Of a stretch of DNA of 42,500 nt, positions 10,189-19,729 are shown in pieces. The stretch's first letter is position 1, and each line of letters starts with the position of its first letter. The notes under the pieces were generated by a model. That model was not told the DNA's origin. It saw only the letters and a list, made by a program, of their open reading frames with translations, and searched no databases. This DNA comes from Prorocentrum cordatum (Eukaryota > Sar > Dinophyceae > Prorocentrales > Prorocentraceae). The position numbers were made by a program, and so were the translations under genes. Where the stretch lies: the NCBI GenBank assembly GCA_963575745.1, contig CAUYUJ010012558.1, forward strand, positions 528,508 to 571,007. Reading direction: 5' to 3'.

Positions 10189-10698
10189 CTAGTTTTGCGC
10201 TCTTGCTCTTATTTTTCTCGTTGGTTTTGTCTTCGGCACCTCTGTCCCGTTTTGCTGACAATGCAACGCAAACACTAAATGCATGTCGTTCTCGATGAAA
10301 ACTTCGTCGCAAAACGCGTTCGAGCGCCGCCCGCAATCGCGATCTGCAGGCATGTCGCACGCGAAGCACCGCAGTGCGCCCGCCCCGTTAGGAAGCCGCG
10401 CCAATCAAGGCGCAGGCGCTCGAGTAGCTGGCGGCCCAGCAGTCGCGACCTTGGTCGCGGCGGCCTCAGCTTGGCCAGCGTGCCCACGTGAGCCACTGCG
10501 CATGCGATGCTCGGCATGCTCGCGATATTGATGTTCGCGCCGCGCTTCCCAACGCAGCAGCGTCTGCGACGCCGTCACCTCCATGTTCTGGGACACCGCA
10601 CCTAGCCTGTCGCTTGCTTCTGGTTCTATCATCTGGGTCTTCGCCAAGGCATCGCGGGCCTCGGCGTTGGCCCGAGCACGGGTCATGCTCGACTCCAT
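10189..10698 (-). pseudogene. Coding-like segment with Cys/His cluster, one internal stop
   Basis: Two abutting frames in the same phase are separated only by a stop codon at 10405-10407. The upstream half (10698-10408) is charged and helical (NAEARDALAKTQMIEPEASD, WEARREHQYREHAEHRMRS). The downstream half (10404-10189) has a cysteine-containing stretch, RCFACDMPADRDCGRRSNAF, then CDEVFIENDMHLVFALHC, and ends in a basic tail. Natural-looking composition with varied residues suggests a former protein. The family is not recognised. It lies between the coiled-coil segment upstream and the Arg/Glu-rich frame downstream and may be part of the same broken gene. Confidence 0.35.
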
Positions 10699-10793
10699 AG
10701 CGATAGTCTGTTACCTTTGGTTCGAGTCACTGACTTCGCTTTGGGCCCGCTGGATCACCGTGGCTCTCGTGGCCGATGCGCGCTCGGGGAGTT

Positions 10794-11386
10794 TCACGTC
10801 CAACTGCTTGTCAGCAATGGCCTTTCGAACCTCGGCGTTGGCCTCGGACGTCTGCGCAGCATTGCGCGCCTGAGCGGCCCTGAGCTCATCGGCAAGCGCG
10901 GCGTCGGCAGCACGTTGGCTCCCACCAGCGCCCCAGATAGCGATGGCCGCCCTCTCGGCGACGTCATCTCCAGAGCCAGGGCCATCCTTTCGGCCATCGT
11001 CGAAACCTCAAGCCGCGCGGACATCTCCTGTAGCTCCGCACTGGTCCGTGCGATGCGTTCCCAGACCATCGCGCGTTGCCTTCCCTCGGCTTGCTCAACG
11101 GCGCGCACTGCAGCGATGCGATCGTTTTCGGCCTGGAGCCGCGCGGCGGCCCCCCGTTGGAGCTCGACCGCCAGAGGGCGCAGGGCAAGTGCGAGCGGTG
11201 GGCGCATTCGGGGCACGATGACAAATGGTTGCAATGCAAGCAGCACTCGGAACAAGCCCCGCAAGCTGCCTTCCCACCTTGCCCGCGGTCCCCTGGGCAT
11301 CGAGGTTCAAGGAACTCCGCGCAGCTAGGTTTATGGTGCCCCCCATCGTACTCAAGGACCACATCCCCAAAAATATGTTCGAGCAC
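10794..11386 (-). pseudogene. Coding-like segment: Cys-rich patch followed by coiled coil
   Basis: In the frame starting at 11386, a Cys/His-rich patch reads CGACSECCLHCNHLSSCPEC then AHRSHLPC, resembling a small zinc-binding module. A change of frame at about 11240-11200 leads into the frame of 11300, which gives a clean heptad-like helix, AVELQRGAAARLQAENDRIA through SAELQEMSARLEVSTMAERM. Cys-rich patch followed by coiled coil is seen in transposon ORF1 or gag-like proteins and in many unrelated host proteins. I cannot choose. Frames change at least once more before the next segment at 10698. Introns or frameshifts are both possible. Confidence 0.35.
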
Positions 11387-11394
11387 CCAGAAAA

Positions 11395-11435
11395 GTGTCG
11401 AAAGAGTGTCGAAAGAGTGTCGACAGAATGTCTCC
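11395..11435. repeat. 11-bp tandem repeat
   Basis: GTGTCGAAAGA occurs two to three times in tandem with decay at the end (GTGTCGACAGA). Confidence 0.85.
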
Positions 11436-11594
11436 CAGGGCCAGACACGTGAAAACCCTAGTTGTTTGTGTGTTTTCTTGGTGTTCGAAATTCATTCTGG
11501 TGATCAAGGCTAAAGTAGGTTGGAACATCATAAAGCTAGGTCCTTTGCTCGAACAGCTGGATTCGACGCGGTAAGCCGGCGCACTCGAACGGGA

Positions 11595-11664
11595 AGTGAG
11601 AGCAGACGCGGACGACGCCCCCGGCGAGCAGTGAGAGCAGACGCGGACGACGCCCCCGGCGAAA
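11595..11664. repeat. 35-bp perfect tandem duplication
   Basis: The 33-bp sequence starting AGTGAGAGCAGACGCGG at 11595-11627 recurs exactly at 11630-11662, with GC between. This implies a recent slip or unequal exchange. Confidence 0.95.
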
Positions 11665-11699
11665 CTCGCGGGCCCCGCCGCCCCTCGGGCCCATTACCC

Positions 11700-12393
11700 C
11701 TGGGGCCGTGGGGGCCGCGCCCTCAGCACAGGCGATTCGAGTCGCATCCGACTCGCGCCTGCCCTTGCGTCGGCGGTGGACAAACCTCCCTTTAGTAGAC
11801 CTCCCCTTAGTGAAAACGGCCAGGGACCGAAACCAACGGACCTGGACCCACAAAAATGACGGCCGCGACGCCCTCTCCCGAACCGAAAACGGCCAATTCC
11901 TTAATCGACGTGTCAGGGTAGGAGGTCTATCCACCTCCGATTGCGCCCCGACACTGTCGAGTCGAATGGCGGGTCGCCAAGGCCTGGGGCACTGCCACCC
12001 GGAAAGTCTCTTTGTTCAGGGTCGTCCGAGTAGCATGCAGCGTCGTCCTTCCCAGTCCGCATTGTCTCCGGGGGCCCCATCGAGAGGCAGCTCGCCTCTC
12101 GGGGTTGCTTCGTCGCGGGCGTTCGCGGCGCCAGCGTGTCGCTGAAGCAAATGACGAGCGTGAGTGCCCATACCGAAGGGAGTCCGAGTCAGGCGACTCC
12201 CAAAAGCCACTGGCCTCGGGATGCCCCCCCTGGGTGGCACTACGGGGTCGTCGCGGGCAACGAACGAGGAGTCGGGGTCAATGGTCAATGGTTCGCCTGC
12301 ATCGGAAGACATCGGGATGGGGGCCTCGCCGCCGTCTGCTTCATCTGCAGTGTTCGGCGGCCTCGCGTAAGGGATGTCATCCCGTACTGTTCA
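11700..12393. other. Unassigned stretch with weak minus-strand coding look
   Basis: On the minus strand 12312-12016 is open for 98 residues (EPLTIDPDSSFVARDDPVVP appears near its start) and could continue the frame at 12394-12777 after a break. No family is recognised. The rest shows nothing specific. Confidence 0.3.
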
Positions 12394-12777
12394 TCACGAC
12401 TCATCTCGGACCGCTCGGGGTGTAGCCAGCCGTCCCGGTTCGTGGTCGCTGTCAGAGCCTTCCACCGACACGTGTGTGTTGATGCTTTGACGTTTTGTGA
12501 AGTGCGTTATGCCAAGGCCCCCGACACCGTCGTGGAGCAGGACAGCGATCTTACTCGCCTCTTTTGAACCGTGACCTCGTTCGGGAACTCCGGACACATC
12601 GTCCGTCACGCCGGGAAGCACTGCCTCCGGAACTCGTGGAATAACGTTCGGTTGATAACAAGTGTTTTGCCGATCTATCTTCACATTACGCAAAAAGCTT
12701 CTTAAGGTGGATCGGTCCATGGTGTTTCCGTCCATGATATTTGTGTCCGACTTGTTCCAGTGGTGAGGTGCGATCAC
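12394..12777 (-). CDS. Hypothetical protein fragment
   Basis: This is a 127-residue open frame. Its first ATG is residue 15 (12733-12735), since the frame's first codon is GTG. The composition is balanced and unlike the surrounding simple sequence: Asn, His, Ile, Thr and Val are all used (DRSTLRSFLRNVKIDRQNTC, VPEAVLPGVTDDVSGVPERG, KIAVLLHDGVGGLGITHFTK). I see no domain that I can name. A further minus-strand open stretch at 12312-12016 could be its continuation after a frameshift or intron. It may be a host exon or the remains of a transposon polyprotein. Confidence 0.35.
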   Translation of the reverse strand: MIAPHHWNKSDTNIMDGNTMDRSTLRSFLRNVKIDRQNTCYQPNVIPRVPEAVLPGVTDDVSGVPERGHGSKEASKIAVLLHDGVGGLGITHFTKRQSINTHVSVEGSDSDHEPGRLATPRAVRDES

Positions 12778-13020
12778 GGCGAACCGACGACGTTCCCCTG
12801 GCCATGGCCGAATGTCCGTTAATCGGATCTCCTAAGGTATGTGTGATGTGTGAGCCGGCCTGCCAGATGACAGGGAGGCCGGGCGGCGCGCGAAAACCTT
12901 TTCAACAGAAAGTGGCTGCGGCGGAGACAGTACCTCCGCCTCCGTTCGTAACCCTGCCGACCGTATATTGTAGGGGACGGGCAGGGTACCTAAAACAGGC
13001 GAGGGAAGCGATAGTAATGA

Positions 13021-13028
13021 GTCTCCGC

Positions 13029-13104
<76 letters not shown>

Positions 13105-13345
13105 TCGTGATCATCATCGTCGTCGTTGTCGTCGTCGTCATTGGGGAGGCTTTGAGCGTTTCTGGGGGTTCTCATCGCCACTGCTGCACGTGAGTCGTAT
13201 AACGGGTCGGTGTAGACCACGTGGAGGGGTCCGTGGTCAGATCTCGAGCAGATGTTTAACCACTTTGGTCCAACACCGTTACTGTCGTCGTCGCTGGGAT
13301 CGTCGTCGTCGCTGCCATCGTCCGCCTCCTCTCGTCGAGGCCCCT
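13021..13345 (+). repeat. (TCG)n-bracketed composite repeat, copy 1
   Basis: A long (GTC)n tract at about 13029-13135 is followed by a core at about 13140-13285 (GGGAGGCTTTGAGCGTTTCTGG, AACGGGTCGGTGTAGACCA, GGGGTCCGTGG, TTGGTCCAACACC). A second TCG-rich piece follows at 13278-13345. The same core recurs at about 15435-15580 with TCG tracts on both sides. The Val-only and Asp/Thr-only frames over the tract are artefacts. Confidence 0.8.
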
Positions 13346-14150
13346 CCCTACGGCGAACTCTTGCTTAGCTTGTCGCAGCGGCGGCTGTGGCGACACGCCA
13401 TGCCCTGCGAGTGGATGGCGCGTCGTTCCGCTCCGCGGGGCGGGGGGCCAGGAAAAGCTCGGGACGTCGACTCCTGGGGCCCGTCCTGGGGACTGGATAG
13501 TGGATAGCGTGTCGCGCCGAAGCGTGGTGGGCCAGAACTGGCGCCGAGACACGCTGAGCCAGAGCTCCGGATCGCAGCCGAGGAGAAGCCCACGCCGAGG
13601 AACAAAAAAACAAGCCGAGGAAAAGACAGTCCGAGGAAAACCCGAGCTGAGTGACAAGCGCGAGGCGCGGAGGATCGTGCCCTCTCGCCGCCTCCCACCC
13701 TGACCCGCCCGCCTACCTTCCTCCGCTCCCCTGTCCTCCCTCCTGCTCCCCAGGTCCTCCCTTCCCTTTCGGGCGCTCCCTCGGTGGGGGCATTGGATAA
13801 GGAAACCTTCGATAAGGAATCCAGGGTCTGGAGACCGGTGGAAGTCGAATCGAGGCTCGGCCATGGATATCACCGCCGCCCTCATCATATAAGGAATCCT
13901 CCAGGATCTGAAGCCTCCTGGACGCCACCCTTACTTGACCAACGCCCCCGCCACATTCATCACGGATCCGTGGACCTGGTGCGTGAGCGCCAGATGGGCC
14001 GATCGGGAAAGGCCCCCGAAGCATGAAGCCGATGGCGCCCGATTCGGCGACGGAGCGCGTCGAGTTCGCACGGCAGCGGGGCCCGTCGCTCATCCCCGCG
14101 CACTGGTCCATGTTTGGATTTCTTCGACCCTTCCATCCGCCCCCCTCCCA
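13346..14150. other. Gene-free stretch
   Basis: No gene is recognised. The sequence contains AGCCGAGGA/CGAGGAAAA repeats at 13575-13645 and a short near-duplicate, GATAAGGAAACCTTCGATAAGGAA, around 13795-13820. It ends in a purine tract (14150-14180) that opens composite copy C. Confidence 0.5.
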
Positions 14151-14180
14151 GAGAAGGAGGAGCAGAAGGAGGAGGAGGAG

Positions 14181-14960
14181 GACCAGTGCAAACCCAAGAC
14201 TCATCAACGATGTTGCAATAAGCCCTCCCTCCAGGATCCCTGTTAATAGGTCACAGCAATGATTCGGTTTCATTCAGGGGAGTGCCCCGTTGGAGAACCA
14301 TCGTATGATTTGTTTTGCATCGTACCAGAACGCTAGTCCTGGCAGTTGAACGCCTGGAACCACCGCTACTGCTGTGTCATGACAACCCTGAATCGTCCCA
14401 GGAAGCCATTCCTCGGACTCCGACACCCAAAATTACTACAACTGTTTCGCCATGGCAATCTTACGTCGTGCCCAAACAGCATTTGTGGGACGTCCACCAT
14501 GCGACTACTTGAACATGTGGCACACTCTTAAAACGAATGCGCGTGGCACTTAGGCGAGAGCCACATGTTGAAAACCGATTGGCATCGATTGGTGAAGCTC
14601 TTGCAATGTTTGGTTAAACAAATGTGCGCGGCGCCAGGGCGAGACGCCCTTGCCATTAAAATCCACCCTCCATCCCTTGCCATTCAAAATCCAATGCGCA
14701 CGGCGCGAAAATGCGAACCGCAATTTAAAAACGACCCGTGTTAACAAGTTTTCAACGGATGTGCGCAGCGCGAGGGCGAGAACCACATTTTGAAAACGGG
14801 CCGCCCTCCACCCGTGGAACTGTTGCAACGTCTCAGCTGAAAGATCATAAATGGTGAGGGTGTCTCCTGCGAAATGCCTGGCCCGCCCTACCGACACGCT
14901 TCAGGGTGCGACAAGGACGCATTATACTTATCAGGAAAAGGAATGCAGAGGAAGAGGGGG
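14181..14960 (+). repeat. Composite dispersed repeat, copy C
   Basis: Module 1 (GACCAGTGCAAACCCAAGAC at 14181, then TCATCAACGATGTTGCAATA) directly follows a GGA tract. The TTTCATTCAGGGGAGTGCCCC phrase lies near 14268-14290, and module 2 remnants at about 14375-14510. Three to four decayed satellite units follow, with TGCGCGG-like boxes near 14535, 14620, 14693 and 14759. Module 4 (GCCCGCCCTACCGACACGC... GTGCGACAAGG near 14881-14925) comes before another purine-rich end. It is the most complete of the plus-strand copies. Confidence 0.8.
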
Positions 14961-15409
14961 AAGTGCCAAGTCCAGCCGCCCTAACCCACCTGTGACGGAA
15001 CGGGAGAGGGCCAAATGTTGGAGGTCTGGAAATGGGCACCAACACCAACACAGGGGGTTGTCTCCATGGGGGGAAGATGATCCTAGATGCCGGCGTTGGT
15101 GGTAGCATTTCGGTCACCTTGGAAGCCAGAATATTACCACCATCACCGAGATCGGATCTTCTTCCCTCGGTGAAGGCACACCGCCGATATTGGTGTTGGT
15201 GTCAACCTCTAGGCCTGCGAAAATTACCGAAGGTCGAACGCACCTCCGTACAGTATGGAGTGGCGCACGCGAAAGACAAACCCCATGTGCGGAAGGGCGG
15301 CGCTTCCCCTGCCCTCCCTCCCTCCCCCTCGCTCCCCGCTCCCATCCTCGTCAAGGCGGCCCGTTGGAGTGTGGGGTGGCACTCCTCATCGTCGGCAGCG
15401 CCGCCGAAG
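14961..15409. repeat. Inverted-repeat-containing stretch
   Basis: CACCAACACCAA at 15037-15048 is exactly complementary to 15190-15201. Inside it, GGTGGTA near 15097 faces TACCACC near 15136. No gene is recognised. The arrangement could be a small non-autonomous element of about 165 bp. Confidence 0.4.
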
Positions 15410-15650
15410 CCGTCGTCGTCGTCGACGTCAGCGACGTCTTCATGGCGGAAGTCTTGAGCGTTTCTGGGGCCTCTTGTCGTCACGGCGGGGTGTGGCACGA
15501 AAAACGGGTCGGGGTAGACCCACGGGGGTCCGTGGACACATCTCAATCGGATGTTGGCCAAGTTTGATCCAACGCCATCGTCGTCGTAGGTGGATTCGTC
15601 GTCGTCGTCGTTGCCATCCTCGTCGTTGTCGTCGTCGGCGTTGTTTCTCC
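15410..15650 (+). repeat. (TCG)n-bracketed composite repeat, copy 2
   Basis: TCG-rich sequence at 15412-15440 is followed by the core (GGAAGTCTTGAGCGTTTCTGG, AACGGGTCGGGGTAGACCC, GGGGTCCGTGG, TTTGATCCAACGCC at about 15447-15580) and then (TCG)n-like sequence at 15580-15645. Core order and spacing match copy 1 at 13140-13285. Confidence 0.8.
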
Positions 15651-15825
15651 TCCTCATGCTCGTCACTTCCTTTCTCTCTCGCTCATCCTCCCTCTCTTCA
15701 TCCCAATCCCCCGCCCTCCGTATGTCGATCGCGGCCAACCTGCTCTCAATGTTCTTTCTTCTCCCGCACCAACTGCCTCAACCTATCTCTCCTTCCCGCC
15801 CTCCATTTCCCCAATCATCCCTTCT

Positions 15826-16290
15826 CATCCCATTCTCCAATCCACCCCAAAGGCCCCTCTCAGAGGCCTTCGTGCGACCGCACCGAGATCCTCGAGGACT
15901 CGCAGCGGCCCCAAAAGGGCTTGTACGGACGACGGGGAGGACTCATCCCTTTTGACGTCATCACTATCGTCCCCATCGATGGCGGCGTCGCCGTGTTCCA
16001 TCTCATCGTCCCCCGTGGTCGTCGTATTCGTTTTCCTTCTGATCCGCCTCCCCCACATCGTCTTCGCACTAATCCTCGTCATCGTCGCCCTCGTCATCGA
16101 CGTACTCCTCTGCCTCCTCCAACTCATTCTCCTCCTCTTCCTCGACGTCCTCAGCATTGTCCAAGTCCTCGGTGTTCCGATCTTCGTCATTGTGCTCGTC
16201 GTCCTTGTCGTCATGATCGCCGGCCGTGCCGTAGGGACCAAGGACTGCGGTGGCCGCGGCGGCGCGGCGGGGACGCTTGGCCAGTGGCAT
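15826..16290 (-). CDS. Acidic protein fragment with N-terminal basic motif
   Basis: An ATG at 16288-16290 opens a frame starting MPLAKRPRRAAAATAVLGPY, which includes a KRPRR nuclear-localisation-like motif. A long Asp/Glu tract follows to a stop at 16069. In another phase, downstream sequence to 15826 gives GDDEMEHGDAAIDGDDSDDV and then SPSSVQALLGPLRVLEDLGA, which looks like a continuation across a frameshift or short intron. Acidic-tailed nuclear proteins with this layout are common. No specific family is identifiable, and Asp/Glu runs are encoded by GTC/CTC-type simple sequence, so this could also be chance. Confidence 0.35.
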
Positions 16291-16550
16291 CCGGCGCTGA
16301 GGCCCAGCGCGCCTGGCTGAGGAGGAGATGCGAAAGGGGGGATGCGACGGGCAAGGGGGGCGGAGAATGGGTGAGGGGGTGTGCGGTCAAACTACGCGCT
16401 CGCGCCTCATCTGATATCTGCCCCCACCCTCCCATCCTTTCCATTGCGCAGCCTTTCTTTTCTATCCGCGGATTCGCGTCATAACCGACCTGCAGATCCA
16501 GCTCCAAGACCACAAAGTGTGATGCGCAATCGGAGAAAGAAGGGGAGGCT

Positions 16551-16655
16551 ACGTGCACAAGAGGAGGAAGATGAGGAAGGGGTTGAAGAGGAGGAGGAGG
16601 AAGAAGAGGAGGAGGAAGAGGAGGAGGAGGAGGAGGAACGCCGGAAAAGGCGGAG
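16551..16655. repeat. GGA tract at the 3' side of LINE-1
   Basis: About 100 bp of plus-strand GAGGA triplets. In the orientation of LINE-1 this is a TCC tract lying beyond its 3' end. Confidence 0.85.
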
Positions 16656-16878
16656 GAACACGGGTCTCCTTCCGCGCCCGCGGTCGGCCGCGGGGCTCCT
16701 CTGTTCAAGGCTAGGCGGCGGCGGGGCGCGCTTGCATGTGGACGTCGTACTTCTAGAGGCTCCTGCGCAGGCGCTTCACCTTCTGGCGCAGGTAGGAGCT
16801 GAGCACCAAGCGCTGGATAGTCATCGGCAGCGCGAGATCTCTATGTTCATCATATGAAGAGGCCATCCCCAAACGGTC

Positions 16879-17334
16879 CTACCCATTCGCTTGGGAGTAC
16901 GTCCTCCGCAAGCAGACGAAGTGGGTGAGCCCCGGGAAGTGCAGGTAATGGGCGATGGCGTCTTGGGCAAGCTCGCACACGAAGCGACGCCGATCCACTT
17001 CAGGAATCACGTGCATCCGCGAGCTCGTGTGCCAGTCACCTGCAATTGCGCGGAGCGTGGCCCCGCGCCAGGATGGCGCGACGGACTTCAGATGGTCCCT
17101 CAGCCTGGCCCACCGCGCCTTCAGATTGGGCGGCGCGCTCTCGGTCCCGAACCGAGCGACCAGCCTCGTCTCCGGCGTGATCTCGAAGCCGCCCTGCATC
17201 CAGTGCTCAATCAGCGCGCGAATGACGATGCGCTTCGGCTTGGCGAGACACCCCAGGGCGGTCGCATGTCGCGCGGCACGCTGAGCGATGACCCCTGCGC
17301 GCACGAGTCCACGATGGCGACGATCAGGCACCAT
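16879..17334 (-). pseudogene. LINE-1 C-terminal domain, duplicated copy 1
   Basis: A 151-residue open frame contains CLAKPKRIVIRALIEHWMQG, then ARFGTESAPPNLKARWARLR, SVAPSWRGATLRAIAGDW and CELAQDAIAHYLHFPGL. This is the region after the reverse transcriptase where many LINEs carry a Cys/His knuckle. Here a Cys and His remain but later Cys positions appear replaced. It corresponds closely to the frame at 18030-18551. It is a downstream duplicate and is not joined to its own reverse transcriptase. Confidence 0.6.
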
Positions 17335-18029
17335 TGGCGAGGACCCACGGGCGCTGGCCGAGAACCTCTGGACGATAGCGGCTGGCCCCTCTCAGAACGA
17401 CGGAGACCAGCAGCCCATGGAGTGGTCCACAAACCCGCGGGGCTCCTGGGCCATGTCGTCGAACTGGCGGTTTAGCGAGGGCCACTGCGAGATGTTGAAT
17501 GATGCTGCCCACCATTGAGAGCCCGGCGCTTAGAGCAGCATGGGCCGCGGGGCCGCGCCAGGCATCCACGCGCCGAGCGCGCGGACGTCCTTCAGGCGGA
17601 ACGCGACGGGAGACATGCGGAGGACCTCGTGGACAGCGTCGCTCTCCTTGCGCCGCGGGATCAGCGGCAGGTCGGAGAACTGTGCCATGGCCCAGCACAG
17701 TGGGACAAGAGGTTTGGCACAGCCCGGCGTTCGCATCCACTGGCGAGGCAGAGGCCCCGATGGCCACGACCCTCCGCCACCGCTTGGAGCCAGCAGCCGT
17801 CCACTGGAGATCGTCATCCGCTGCAGGACCAACATGGGTCTGCCGAGAGCGCCGGAGCGCGGCTGCATGTGGACGTCGTGATTCTAAGGAGGTTCCTGTG
17901 CAGGTGCTTCACCTCCAGGCACAGGTAGTAGCTGAGCACCAATCGCTGGACAGTCATCAGCAACACGAGATCCCCATACAAATCACATGCAGAAGTCAGC
18001 CCGAGACGGTCCAGCACACTCGCTTGGGA

Positions 18030-18551
18030 TTACGCCCTCGGCAAGAAGACGGAGTGGGTGAGCCCCGGGCACTGCAGGTAATGTGCGATGGCGTCTTGGG
18101 CGAGCTCGCGCACGAAACGACGCCGATCCACTTCAGGTGCCACGTGCACCCGCGAGCTCATATCCCAGTCACCTGCAATTGCGCGGAGCGTGGCCCCGCG
18201 CCAGGATGGCGCGACGGACGTCAGATAATTCCTGCGCCTTGCCCACCGCGCCATCAGATTGGGCGGCGCGCTCTCGGCCCCGAACCAAGCTACCAGCCTC
18301 GTCCTCAGCGCGATCTCGAAGTCGCTCTGCATCAAGTGCTCAATCAGCGCGCGAATGACGATGCGCTTCGGCTTGGCGAGACAACCCAAGGCGGCCGCAT
18401 GTCGCACTGCGCGCTGAGCGATGACCCCTGCGCGCGCGAGTTCACGATGGCGACGATCAGGCACCATTGGGGAGACACCATTGGCGAGCCACCATGGGTG
18501 AGCCTCGGTCACTGCTGGTAGTGGGCGATGGCGTCTTGGGCAAGCTCGCAC
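18030..18551 (-). pseudogene. LINE-1 C-terminal domain, duplicated copy 2
   Basis: A 173-residue frame aligns along its length with the frame at 16879-17334 (CLAKPKRIVIRALIEHLMQS, SVAPSWRGATLRAIAGDWDM, AQDAIAHYLQCPGL). It keeps HYLQCP, which looks like the last His and Cys of a knuckle, but has Arg where copy 1 has Cys in the CELAQD segment. Together the two copies suggest the ancestral domain had both. Confidence 0.6.
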
Positions 18552-19702
18552 ACGGAGTCGCCCGGCACCCAGTGCTCAAATACTTTGTGAATGACGATGC
18601 GCTTCGGCTTGGCGAGACAACCCGGGGCAGCCGCATCTCGCACTGCCCTCTGAGAGATGACCCCTGCGCGCGCGAGTTCACGATGGTGACGACGAGGCGC
18701 CGTTGGCGAGGGCCCACGGGCGATGGCCGCGAACCTCTGGATGATAGCAGCCGGCCCCTCCCAGATCGACGGAAACCAGCGGCCCATGGAGTGGCCCACC
18801 AACCCGCGGGACTCCTGGGCCAGGTCATCGAATGGGCGTTTTAGCGAGGGCCACTGTGCGACGGCGAATGATGCCGCCCGCCAATGCGAGCCCGGCGCGC
18901 AGAGCAGCATGGGCCGCGGGGCCGCGCCAGGCATCTGCGCGCCGAGCGCGCGGACGTTCTTCATGCGGAACGCGATGAAAAGCACGCGGGGGATCTCGTG
19001 GACTGCGCTGACCTCCGGGCGCCGCGGGATCAGCGGCAGGCCGAAGAACTGCGCCAGGTAGCCTAGCGCAGTGGGGCCAGAGATTTGGCGCAGACGGACG
19101 TTCGCATCCGCTGGCGAGGCAGAGGCCCCGATGGCCGCGACCCTCCGCCACCGCTTGGAGCCAGCAGCCGCCCGCTGGAGATCATTATCCGCCGCGGGAC
19201 CAACGTGGGCGCCTGGGCGCAAGCCTTCCGCCGCCACTTCGAAGCAAAGCCACCCAGGCAGATTGTCCTCGAGGAAGGTGGTGGCCAGAGAGTGGGCCCC
19301 TGGAGCCGGCTCCGCCCGCGGCTGAAAAAGGGCGCTCTGCTTGACATTCACATGCAAGTTGCCCAGGGAGGCAGCCCGGTGGAAGACCTGCGCCAGGGGG
19401 GCGATCGTCGTGAGCTTCGCGACGTGGGCGGCGAGGTCGTCTGCGCAGGCTGCGGCCATGACCTCCGCGGGGGTGGGCATCGCCTCGCGGATGGCGCGGA
19501 TGATTGCGTCCATGCGACGGTCCAGGCGGGGTTGCCCGAGGGTGGGCAACCTTGGGCGACCCTTGAGGCCAGGGGGGCAGACGAAGTGCCCGCTGCCCTG
19601 CGCGATGGCGCAGCCCATGTCCTGGACGTAGAGAGCCTCGATGGCCATCGTGAAACCAAGCTCGAACTGGAACTGGCCGAGAGCCCTGAGGAGCCACCGC
19701 AT
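18509..19702 (-). pseudogene. LINE-1 reverse transcriptase palm, thumb and downstream
   Basis: A 397-residue open frame. Residues 1-30 (MRWLLRALGQFQFELGFTMA, IEALYVQDMG) match the segment after the first catalytic Asp of LINE RTs. GLKGRPRLPTL at residues 45-55 sits where a QGCPLS-type motif is expected and is decayed. CADD at residues 86-89 (about 19436-19447) is the catalytic box, a CADD variant of YADD. LHVNVKQSAL follows, as does a conserved block with LPGWLCFEVA, HVGPA and ALGYLAQFFGLPLIP typical of the region after the palm. The first Met here is a frame artefact; the real sequence enters from another phase upstream across a poly-G run. Confidence 0.75.
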
Positions 19703-19711
19703 GACAGGAAA

Positions 19712-19727
19712 GGGGGGGGGGGGGGGG
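19712..19727. repeat. 16-bp poly-G run at an RT frame break
   Basis: Sixteen Gs in a row. Upstream (in LINE orientation) the RT is read in one phase up to FFFDIVVA; downstream it continues in another as MRWLLRALGQ. The run therefore sits exactly at the frameshift. A second G run of 12 lies at 20034-20045. Confidence 0.85.
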
Positions 19728-19729
19728 CA

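Larger units (their letters stand above)
16735..19205 (-). repeat. Tandem duplication of the LINE-1 3' coding region
   Basis: Sequence 16735-17867 recurs from 17868 to about 19205. Matching landmarks are CATGTGGACGTCGT (16735 and 17868), GAGCCCCGGG (16927 and 18060), and GAGCAGCATGGGCCGCGGGG (17533 and 18903). The first offset is 1133 bp and the last about 1370. The excess is explained by a further partial copy of about 200 bp at 18490-18720 inside the second unit. Copies differ by scattered substitutions, so the event is not recent. Confidence 0.85.

Noticed and set aside
13029-13135. CRISPR-like array of regular repeats
   Set aside because: A pure trinucleotide run without spacers. The 83-bp satellites were also considered, but they are contiguous, have no unique spacers, and the genome is eukaryotic.
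12900-13193. Poly-Val, poly-Asp and poly-Thr frames over the (GTC)n tract
   Set aside because: Direct translations of the microsatellite in different phases.
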